A stretch of 30,130 nucleotides of DNA. Origin: Stephanodiscus triporus (lineage: Eukaryota; Bacillariophyta; Thalassiosirophyceae; Thalassiosirales; Thalassiosiraceae). Both the position numbers and the translations under genes were made by a program. Below the pieces are notes generated by a model, which did not search any database, was not told where the DNA came from, and worked only from the letters and a program-made list of their open reading frames with translations. Below, piece after piece: positions 1 to 10,100 of this stretch; within the stretch, counting starts at the first letter, position 1; every line of letters starts with the position of its first letter. The stretch covers positions 1-30,130 of the forward strand of contig JALLAZ010000029.1 in the NCBI GenBank assembly GCA_036939755.1. The letters run 5' to 3'.

Positions 1-1
1 T

Positions 2-2043
2 CCATCAATCTTAATCCACTTATCATGGATCAATGCAGTCATTTGTGGACATCTCTCAGCTGATTGGATTGCAACTGGGCAGGATAACACGGAGAAAGAA
101 TCCCTAGTACCAAGGGCATACTTTGAAGCCCTTACAACAGATTGTACACCGGCTGACAAAGATGCCGTCGACGTCATCACACAGATGAATAAGCTGCTCG
201 ATGGCGTGCTGCCAAGCAGGTGCATCAGTGTTGATTTCCGTGACGTTGACTTCCACGAAAACTCCGTACTGGACCGTGCAGATGATTTTGACACTAAATT
301 TGCAAGCTACTTGCAGGCGCCAAGCATTGATGCCCAGCTGAAAGTCAAGAGTGCGAGTTCAAATGCCCTCTACGATGAAGCCTTCAGTGGTGAAAGCATG
401 GCAATCCTCTTCCGTCGAAGTCACGATGAAAAAATCACCAGGATGTGTTTCCTCTCACTATTGTCTCATTCGAAAGATATCAAGCTGCTACGAAATCGAG
501 TATTCTTCGGATGGAAAAGGATTGCAAGAGACGCCAATGACACTGACGACGGATTGATCAGAAGGTTTCAACGACAGCACAGACTTCGTCACATCAGGCG
601 ACTTTTTTCGTCTTGGTTAAAATTAAGAGCTGCTTCGCACGATCTTTTGAAGAGAGCAGCACATATCCATGCTTTGCGAACGAGTCACAGAGGTTTGATT
701 GCCTGGAGTAGGCTGTCTCGGCGCAAGAAGTCACGGAGAGCGGATCACATCCGGAGAATAAATATGGCTAATAACATTCGCAACACAAATCTGAAGCACT
801 CATTCTTCGTAAGATGGCTTCATTACAAGAGAGGAAGCAATGATAAATTGAAATCAAGAAAAGTTGAGCATTGCTCCCACGAAGTAAATGCTCGCAGCGT
901 CGTCATCGTAGAGGAAGATGATTGCCGCCCAACTAGCATTGGACAAAATATAACCCCAGACAAAATTGTCCCGTTGGGTGTGCCCGAGACAGTGCAACAC
1001 ACGAAATGTGACGATGACAATGACAGCCAGCGAAAGGGCACTAAGAAAATAAATCTGTTGATTCCTCTTGGATATCAACGTCGAAAGACTGGAATTCCGT
1101 CTAATCCAAATCTCGTACTGAAAATGAACCAAAGGAAAGAAGAGCGCGAAAAAGGACGCGAACGGCTTCGACAGAGATATGAGCAAAAAGCCATCGAGAA
1201 ACAACAGAGGCTCGAGGAAGAGAGGCTTCGGAGAGAAGAGGCAGAGATGAAAGTACAGAGAGAGTTTGTTCAACGCAAAACGATAGAAGAGCAAAGGAAG
1301 AAAATGGCCGCGGAGCGTTGGAAAAGGGCATGTCGTCTAGCTGCGTTACACTATCAAATGTCGTTGCAGAAGCGTATGCTTCTTCAATGGAAACGTATAT
1401 TCCAGGTACTGGATTTCCACGAGCGCAAGGTAAGGAAGGAATGTGCTAATTCTCAGTAGTTTTCTTGAACGCTCTGGTGCAAAATAATACACCTCTCTAT
1501 TGATATTAGGCCTCAATTGCGTGGAGTGACACAACGTATGAAAAATGTTGGCAAGGGTGGTTATCATTCAAGAACGAAGAACAAAGAAAACGAAGCGGAC
1601 AGATGCTGAAGCAGCATAAGCTTGCGGGTAAGATTGTTCGATTTAATATAGTTTTTGGTGTCATGCCTAGCCCAAGTTGGCCACTGACAATTTCCATTCC
1701 AACAGACGACTTCAACGACAGACGATTACTCGCAAAGTCTTTAGCTGCGTTGGAAGAACATGGTAATTACTCGAAATCACTTCTGGAGGAGGCAAAAACT
1801 CGAGTCTCAGAACAGCGGAAAATGTCTATTCTCGCCATGTGGAGGAATGTGACCAGACAGTGCAATACTGTGCGTTGCGCCAACGTCGACAGGGCCAAAA
1901 GGAATGGAAAAAGGTTGACTTTGTCTGTAGCCATTAAATCTTGGCGTTGTGGTGTCAGGAATAGTCAGCATGAACGCGAGCTAAAATTGTTGATAGAGTC
2001 TAAGTGGGAGCAGTGGGGGCTCTGTCGTTCGAGGATCGATTAA
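2..2043 (+). CDS. Trp-repeat (Sfi1/centrin-binding-like) protein, 5' partial
   Basis: The reading frame is open from base 2, so the gene starts left of the window; an internal ATG lies at 185. I infer exons 2-1429, 1510-1627 and 1706-2043, with GT-AG introns of 80 and 78 bp; the joins keep frame and restore the repeat pattern. About nine Trp-centred basic helices are visible, for example FFGWKRIA, LFSSWLKL, LIAWSRL, FFVRWLHY, LLQWKRIF, CWQGWLSF, ILAMWRN and AIKSWR. Spacing is roughly 30 residues in the first half. An Arg/Glu-rich coiled coil covers codons around 1130-1320. This style resembles Sfi1-type repeats, which bind centrin at basal bodies and spindle poles. A centrin-binding region of a Sac3/GANP-like protein is an alternative that the missing N-terminus would settle. 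A damaged partial copy lies at 6764-7073. The function is inference; the exon structure is fairly sure. Confidence 0.6.
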
Positions 2044-2245
2044 ATGTTGTGGGAATGAATAATACAGAATTTATTGATTGCTTCGGCCATTGCGTAACCA
2101 CCTAAATGTTTGCTTGCATTCCAGGCAAAGCTCTCATCGCCTACCCTTTCCGCGTTTGATTTATTACAATCCCCGATGATGACAATTACACATGACGACT
2201 GACCATCATGACGCAATGTGACCTTTGGCGTCTAGAACAACAATC

Positions 2246-4832
2246 CTAATGAGTGGGCGCACTCAACGTCAACCCTGCAAGATCTGCATAGCTCCCCATT
2301 TCCAACACAAAGCCGCCTTGATCAGGCTCAGATGTATTCCACTTCCAACCGGTAATCTCATCCATGTCGACGCCAAACTCATGAATATGTACCTTGTGCC
2401 GGATCAGAAGGCTGTTCATTTCCTGACGAAGGTAGGGCGCTGTCCACTTCGCGGTCTGGTCAACGGAGTCGCACTTGTTTTCGATGAAGTTGCACGCATC
2501 GATGACCAGATGGTACCGATCCACCTCATTCATGACCGTCATATCGAACGCCGTACTGATTGTACCTTCCTCCTTGTATCCCTTAACCAAAAAGTTACGA
2601 TTGGTGCGATTGCATATCAACTTTTCCACGAGGTGAACGTAGGCATGGAAAGCAAAGACGACTGGCTTGTTCTTCGTGAAGATAGAATCGAATTGATCGT
2701 CTGGCATCCCATGCGGATGTTCGTCGGGGCGGTTCATGCGCATCAGGTCCACCACATTGACAAAGCGTATCTTGAGGGCCGGCATGCTCCTGCGAAGGAT
2801 GCTCACGGCAGCCAGGGCTTCGAGCGTGGGCACGTCACCGGCGCACGCCATGATAATGTCGGGCTCGCGGCCTTTATCGTTGGAGGCCCATTCCCATATG
2901 GAAATGCCCTGAGCGCAGTGCTGTCGGGCCTCTTCTACGGTAAGCCATTGAGGGGCGAGGTGCTTTCCGGCTGTGATGGCATTGATGTAATGCCTTGATT
3001 TAAGACAGTGATGCATGACAGATAGGAGGCAGTTGGCGTCCGGAGGTAGGTAGATTCGGACAATCTCAGGCCGCTTCGCTGCCAAATGGCCGATGAATCC
3101 TGGATCTTGATGTGTGAAGCCATTGTGGTCCTGTCTCCACACGTGCGAAGACAGGAGAATGTTGAGAGATGGGAGCTCATTTCGCCACGGAATCTCCCGG
3201 CACATTTTGTACCACTTTTGATGTTGGTTCACCATGCTTGTGATGATGTGGATGAAGGCCTCGTACGAACTGAGAAGTCCATGCCTCCCAGTCAGCAAGT
3301 ATCCCTCTAGCCATCCCTCACATTGATGCTCCGAAAGCATTTCCATCACTCGACCGTCCTGCGCAAGGGTGTCATCGTCAATAGTTGTTTCCCCCATCCA
3401 TTGCTTCTTTGTAACTTCAAAGACGGCACCCAGACGATTCGAGGCAGTCTCGTCGGGCCCGAAGATGCGAAAGTTGCGAGCGGCCTGGTTGCACCTGATC
3501 ACGTCGCGGAGGAACGGCCCGAGCGTTCCAGTGTCCGACGCCATGACTGAACCGCGCTTCGGGTCCATGATTCCGTAATCCGCAAAGTTGGGAAGGACGA
3601 GAGGTTTGACAACTGGGTTGGTGATCTGGTTGTTTCCCATCCGTAGATGCCTCGGAGGCACGAGAGCTTTCAACTCCGGCTTAAGTCGACCATCAGGCCC
3701 GAACAAGTTCTCCGGTTTGTAACTCTGCAGCCAATCAATTAGGTTCGTCAAGTGCTCCGCTTTTTCAGCTGGGGAACTCATAGGTACCTGATGAGACCTG
3801 TATGAACCTTCGATCTTCAGCCCGTCAACGACCTTGGGTCCGGTCCATCCTTTTGGCGTGCGCATGATAATCATGGGCCACACTGGTCGATCCAAGTCTC
3901 CATCAGTCTCGGCGGCAATTTTCTTGATGCTTGCGATCTTGTCGAAGCAGTAATCGAGAGCTTTCGCCATGGCGGGGTGGACAAGACCCGGATCGGATCC
4001 CTCAACGATGATCGGCTCGTATCCGTACCCAACGAAGAGCGAGGTCAGCTCCGAATCGGGAATGCGATCCAATATGGTTGGGTTCGCAATCTTGAACCCG
4101 TTCAAGTGAAGTATCGGCAAAACCACACCATCCGTTTTCGGATTGAGGAACTTGTTCCCGTGCCAGCTGGTGGCCAACGGTCCAGTCTCGGCCTCGCCGT
4201 CCCCGACGACGCATGCCACGACGAGATCAGGCATGTCAAGCACAGCCCCATACGCGTGCGAAAGGGAATACCCCAGCTCCCCGCCCTCGTGCATCGAACC
4301 TGGCGTCTCGGGTGCCACGTGCGAGGGGATGCCGCCCGGGAAGGAGAACTGCTTGAAGAGCTTGCCCATGCCGACCTCGTCCTCGGTAATTTCCGGGTAG
4401 TACTCGGTGTAGGTCCCCTCCAGGTATACTTGCGCGACGATGGCCGGGCCTCCGTGGCCGGGTCCGGAGATGTAGATCATGTTTACATGTCGTTCGCAAA
4501 TGATGCGGTTCAAGTGAGTGTAGATGAAGTTTTGACCAGGCGTCGTACCAAAGTGACCGAGTAGATGGGTCTTGACATCGCGCAGCGCCAACGGGCGCGT
4601 CATTAATGGATTCTTGTCGAGCAGGTAAATCTACATTCGAGAGCGAGATAGTGAACGTTTGTTAAAGAGATCATATTCAATACACATCATCGGAGTTTGA
4701 GTCTCTGATACTAGAAATACTCACCTGCCCGACACTAAGATAGTTCGAGGCCTGCCAGTACAAGTGAAGAAGCTTGAACTCCTCCGGAATTGGAGTGGCG
4801 GCGCCTCCGTTGGTCACTTCGGTCACTGTCAT
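2246..4832 (-). CDS. XPK: Xylulose-5-phosphate/fructose-6-phosphate phosphoketolase
   Basis: This thiamine-diphosphate enzyme splits xylulose-5-P (or fructose-6-P) with phosphate into acetyl phosphate and glyceraldehyde-3-P (or erythrose-4-P). Exon 1 is 4725-4832 and exon 2 is 2246-4630, with a 94-bp GT-AG intron; the junction restores the family block [15 protein letters not shown]. The product is 830 residues, close to the usual length of about 800. Family motifs include SGPGHGGPA (about 90-98), the ThDP/Mg motif GDGEAETGP (about 179-187) and [11 protein letters not shown] (about 211-221). The C-terminal XFP region runs complete to the stop. I chose the ATG at 4832 because it gives a normal family N-terminus. 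An upstream in-frame ATG at 4946 would add 38 basic residues with no clear targeting signal. No presequence is seen, so the enzyme is probably cytosolic. It is divergent from acetate kinase, which uses its product. Confidence 0.96.
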
Positions 4833-5286
4833 GTTTGCTGTGGTGTTTTTTTTTTCTGTTGCGGTTCTTTGTCTTTTCTGTTTTTGTGAGATCTTTGGAG
4901 ATCCTCTCACAATCGTTGAGGCGAGGGCTTCTCGTTTTTGTCCCATTGTTCGTACGATCGCAGGATGCTGAGCAGGATCAAAGATTCCTTTCCGTGATTC
5001 GTTTCGGTATTGAGGGATCGCGCGCGACAAGACTTTCCTCTATGGTATTTAAGAAGACGACATGAGTACTATTAGATAGTGTTGTCGTAACAAAAAATGA
5101 ATCTCTCCTCTGCACTCTATCTAGATATGGGGAGAACGCGAACCCTCTGCCTGGTCGGTACAATACCATAGGGTACCGAGGATGATGCTGATGACTCTCG
5201 ACTTCCTTTTCGACGGGGCATGCCAACGTATGAGCATAAAATTCAGTATTGTTATCACAAAGTAAAACTACCGCCATTATTTAATC
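4833..5286. promoter_or_regulatory. Shared upstream region of phosphoketolase and acetate kinase genes
   Basis: These 454 bp separate the start codons of two divergently transcribed genes of one pathway, so both promoters and 5' UTRs must lie here unless distant. I see no conserved open frame; apparent frames use non-ATG starts. A T-rich tract at 4846-4858 lies just upstream of the phosphoketolase ATG, and an AT-rich stretch at 5276-5285 lies just before the acetate kinase ATG. No known transcription-factor site could be assigned. That it is a bidirectional promoter is inferred from the arrangement alone. Confidence 0.5.
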
Positions 5287-6731
5287 ATGCCACAATCCAT
5301 GAAGGACCTTGTTTTGGCGGAGGTGGCGAAGGGACGGGGACATGGAGAGAACGACAATCTTGTTTTGGCACTCAATTGCGGTTCGTCTTCGGTAAAGGTA
5401 TCCATCCTACGCGATCGGGACCATATCCTGCACATCCTCGGCGAGCGATTGGAAACGGAGCAATCCACCATCCATATTCGTTTCGTCGATGAGGATGAGA
5501 TTAGCATAGTCGAACCCTTCATCGATCACGTTCGAGTCTTGGAAGAGATCATCCTCGTACTCAAAGATCGATCGCTCCTGGAGCATGTCTTCGCCATTGG
5601 ACACCGGGTCGTACACGGTGGGACCATGTTCCACAAGTCTACCCTCGTCGCCTCCGAAAACGTTGAGCGAATCGATAGTGTCTCGCATTTAGCACCCCTG
5701 TGAGTGTCGCATCATGACAATATAATTACAACAACACAACCACAGCATCCCTCATCAGTTCTAATGTGCCCTTCGTCCCTTTTTGCCGCTGCTCTGTTCG
5801 TCATGTCCTTAAAAGCCACAACCCTTCGAGTGTGAGAGGGATCCGGCTAATGCTCGCGAAGCTCCCCGGCATACCGAACGTCGCAGTCTTCGATACGTCC
5901 TTTCATGCGACGATACCCGAGAAAGCGTACACCTACCCCCTGCCCATCGAATACAGAAAGTTGCAAATGAGAAAATTCGGTTTCCACGGCACGTCGGTCC
6001 ACTACGTCTCGCAAATCGCCACAGACATCATCCGTCGACGCAGAATGGGGCAGACGGCACCGACATCGTCGCCATCAGCAGACCATCCTCCGCAACGCGA
6101 ACAAAATACCGAGCCCAACAATATGGTCGTGTGTCACTTGGGGAGCGGCGCCAGCGTCACCGCAGTCGTGGGAGGGGAAAGCAGGGATACCTCCATGGGG
6201 TTTACCCCACTCGCGGGGTTGATGATGGAAACCCGATGCGGCTCCGTCGATCCATCCCTCGTGGGATTCGCCTGCCGTGCCTTGAACAGGAGCGTCGACC
6301 AGGTTACTTCCGACTTTAATACTAAAAGTGGCCTCAGGGGTATGGTCGGTCCGGATGAAGATTTCGATATGAGGGCACTGCTGAGACGAAACGATGCCCA
6401 GGCGTGTTTGGCGGTGGACATGTTCGTGTACCGACTCGCGCAGAATATTGCTTCCGCCATGGTCGGACTCGATGGGCCCATGGACGCCTTGGTGTTTACG
6501 GCCGGCATTGGCGAACACTCGGACGAGATACGACGTCGTACGATATGCGCGTTGCTCCCCATCTTACCGAATGTTCGGCTGGACGAGGGACGCAATCTTG
6601 TTCATGGGAAAGACTCCGATGGAATTATCTCTGTGGATGGGACGCTCCCCCTGTTGTTGGTAATACCAACCGATGAAGAGGTCATGATTGCTCAGGAGTG
6701 TCGGCGTGTCATTGCAAATTCCGATATTTGA
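5287..6731 (+). CDS. ACK: Acetate kinase
   Basis: The enzyme transfers phosphate between acetyl phosphate and ADP, giving acetate and ATP. Exons are 5287-5699 and 5816-6731; the 116-bp GT-AG intron splits the Leu codon in the active-site block SHLAPL-HNP. The product is 442 residues against a usual 400. Family residues are present in order: Asn30 in LALNCGSSSVKV, Arg107 in GHRVVHGG, His134 in SHLAP, Asp164 in VFDTSFH, His195 in FGFHGTS, Arg in METRCGSVDP, the FTAGIGEHS block and Glu in PTDEE near the end. The extra length is an N-terminal tail of about 25 residues and a hydrophilic Pro/Ser/Gln insertion of about 28 residues after DIIRRRR (around 6034-6120), at a surface-loop position. No presequence is visible. 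It is head-to-head with phosphoketolase, which supplies acetyl phosphate. Confidence 0.96.
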
Positions 6732-6763
6732 AAGGAAACACGTAGCTGTACTTGTTGGTGGAG

Positions 6764-7073
6764 GTCACAGAGGTTTGATTGCCTGGAGTAGCTGTCTCGG
6801 CGCAAGAAGTCACGGAGAGCGGATCACATCCGGAGAATAAATATAGCTAACAACATTCGCAGCCCAAATCTGAAGCACTCATTCTTCGTAATATGGCTTC
6901 ATTACAACAGAGTAAACAATTTTATAGGAATGGAAAAAGGTTGACTTCGTCTATAGCCATTAAATCTTGGCGTTCTGGTGTCAGTAATAAGTAGTCAGCA
7001 TGGACGCGAGAACTTGTTGATAGAGTCTAAGTGGGAGCAATGGGGGCTCTGTCGTTCGAGGATCGAATAAATG
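6764..7073 (+). pseudogene. Decayed partial copy of the Trp-repeat gene at the window start
   Basis: Two blocks match the first gene in the same orientation. Bases 6764-6908 match 684-828 with, by eye, about five substitutions and one deleted base. Bases 6926-7073 match 1900-2046 with about eight to nine substitutions and two small indels. Roughly 1.07 kb of the source, including both introns, is missing between the blocks and is replaced by about 17 bp. The deleted base (GGAGTAGCT against GGAGTAGGCT) shifts the frame, and the copy has in-frame stops and no start. It sits right after acetate kinase and before the converging ligase/PLP-enzyme gene. The 439-bp interval 6732-7170 holds nothing else I can recognise. 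Confidence 0.9.
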
Positions 7074-7170
7074 ATGATCAAATAAATGATCTTGTTTGCA
7101 GATATTTCAGAGCCCGTGTTTCGTACTGTAGCATTTTCTATCCGATGAATGCGATCAGGAGGTGTCATAT

Positions 7171-10100
7171 TCAATACCATCCCTCGAGCATTTCTAAAAT
7201 TCTAACGGACTGATCGATTTCATCTAGCGTGTTGTAATGTGCCAAGGAAAACCGTACTACATCATCTCCAATCAACAACTCATCCCAGAGTCTATCGGTT
7301 GAAAGAAATTTACAAGCACGGCACACCACTCCATGATATCGACAATGCTCCACAATTGCTTGCGATGAAATGTTGGCATGCACAAAACATACAATGGGAA
7401 TCCGTCGAAGATTAATAATGCCATTTGGATCGTGCGTCACTTTCATTTTCCCAGCATCTTGAATGATACGAACAAGTGGGGTACACGATTGAAAGTATCC
7501 CAGGAGGCGACAAATCAAACGATCTTCAACGTACTGGATGCATCTTGATGCAATGTTCATATATAACGAGGAGGAAGTGAGGACGTCAGAAGACTCAGAA
7601 GTGATTTGATTGCTCGTTTGTTGGGACGAGCACGATATGTGAAAACTCTCGTAAGCCTTGATACCAATTTTCTCAACATATCTTAGTAACGCAACGGCAC
7701 CACTGCACGCTTCGTAATTAATAGTTCCACACTCCCACGATTTGGCGAGTATTTCGCTTGACAGCTTCACTCCTTTCTCTTCATTGCAAACTGTGTCGTT
7801 GACGGAGTGAGTTGTCATCTGTTCCACGGCAGACCTCTTACCAATCATACATCCCAAATGCGGTCCGAACAATTTATGCAATGACACAATATACCAATCG
7901 GGTGTTACTTGTTCTCCAATCTTCGTCGCGTTGATAACTTTCGAAGATAGCAAGTGCGGCGCCGCAGCCACGCCATCCACCACCACATGTCCCCTGCCCT
8001 TTGTAATACGATGCACGAGGGTGCAGATGGCGGGTATATCGCGCTCCGTCCCCAATACATTGGAAACATGCGATATGGCGACAATCCTTGTTCTTTCGGT
8101 GACAAGATCGGATAATATACATGACTCTGTCGCGCAATTATCCTGGTATGTGGTGCGATAATCACTCTTCTTTGCCGTTGCACTGGTGGCAGTAGGATTG
8201 GCAACAACAGTCCACCATTTGACTTTCACTCCCCCCGCGATCGTCGCTGCGAGGTCTAACCACGGTGTGATATTTGCAAGATGATTCTCAGACGAAATCA
8301 CAATTTCATCTTCCTGGCATAAAATACCGCTCTTGTTAATCCTTCGTGCTAGCAGATCAAGTAAGGAAGATGCATTCGATCCCATAATTACCACGTGATT
8401 GTCATCGTCAGTGACAAAGTCATCGTCATTTTTGTATGATGGGTGCAGCATGTGCCTTTGAAACAATGTAGTGGAGGTATTGATGTTGTTTACCAACAGA
8501 GAAGAAAGAGCCAGTCGCGCTTCCTTTTCGAGGTTGCGCCCTATCACGCTCCGATCACGATATGACAAAGACGACGCGACGGCATTTGCAACAAAATGTG
8601 GAATTTGTGCCCCACCACCTGATTCGAAAAAAATTGCATTGGTGTTTGTGGCTGTGGTAGCACTGCTGCTGCTGCTGCTGCTGCTTCTGGGGCTGATTCT
8701 GGTGGTATTGTTGACATTATTGGCAGCAGAAGCAGTAGAATAATAAGGAAACTGAGACCTTACATATGATACAAATTCATCTGCATGGTGACAACTTAGT
8801 GAGAAGGAGGAGGCTTCTTTCTCCCCGCTTGATGACGACTCACAAAATTGGTCAGCAAGCGTTACATCCTTGCCGTGTTCATGTGTATTCGAATCCTCCC
8901 CGCCTGGCAGTAGCGCAGATGGAGATAATGATGTTGACAGCGCGGAAACCTTACTTTTACTGTCATTGATCTTGTTCCACATCATCTCGTACACCTTTGA
9001 TGCTCTGTTTTCGAACAGTGCCCATCGTATGCGATTCAAAATTGCCGCCTTTGAGGGCAGTATGAGACTCTTGGCCCTCAAGTCGCTAGCAGTGGCAGCA
9101 GTGGTGGATTCGGGGGGGGTGTAAACGCATCTCCAACCACCGCTATGACGGCGACAGTGACTGTGACTAGTAGGGACACCATCACCATCGTCATCGTTCC
9201 CAGTCGATTGTGATTGGTCGGCGACAATATTCGGCAATACCCACATGCGCAAGAGGTCTTTGATAACCTCATCGTGCAGCGCCTCAGCGTGCGGTAATCC
9301 CGTAGCGGTATCTTGGGAGGGCGGGGCGTTTGCCTCGAGGAGATACGCCACAGGAAGACGTCTATAAGGTCGTAGTTCAGTCGTTGATGATTTGTTTCTA
9401 CGATTGTTGTTCGAATTGCTCCAGCTGATTCCACCATATTCATCATCATCGCGTTGGCCGTCATCATTGTAATCAGATATCTCTTCTCCTTCTCCTTCCT
9501 GATCTACCGACGACAATATAAAGTCCAATCCCAAATATTCAAATCCGCGGTTCGCTTCCCCTCCCCTCAGAAAAGGTCCGAAAGAGGAAGCCAACGACGC
9601 AACGGAAGCCGATATTGAGGGGAGGTATTCGCCAAGTGGCAGCGGAGTTGATACCGATGACGAGTATGATGATGAAACTCCATCCTTGTGATTGCAATCT
9701 TTGAAGATGATAGAAGCATTTTCAATTATTTCGATATCATTGTGTGATTCATTACTGTCGATATGGCAAAGACTATGAATACCGCGATGGTCGCGACAAC
9801 GCGGACGATGAGATGGCATCATCTCCAAATCGACACAAATTTCCCCGGTGAACTTCATTTTGTCGTGACTGTTCGCGCAGCAGTTGGTTATGTGCACGGA
9901 CGGATCGAATGATACAGATTCCTCCTCCTTCGCTCTCTTTCGCATCCCTTCGACCGTTCCTCCTTTACCACGATTGGTGGATGTGGCGGCGTTATTGTCA
10001 TAAGCGAATGGTTCATTGGCAACGTGTAAAAACGCCCTCCGATGCAAGTACGCTCTCCCGTCGCACGTCAATAGCGCATACGCCCTCACGTGACACTTCC

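Noticed and set aside
2225..2998. 257-codon plus-strand frame opposite phosphoketolase
   Set aside because: It is a mirror of the phosphoketolase coding strand with no motifs of its own.
4833..5030. Longer N-terminus of phosphoketolase up to 5030
   Set aside because: The 5030 start is TTG. An ATG at 4946 exists, but the extension is basic low-complexity sequence unlike a family N-terminus or a clear transit peptide.
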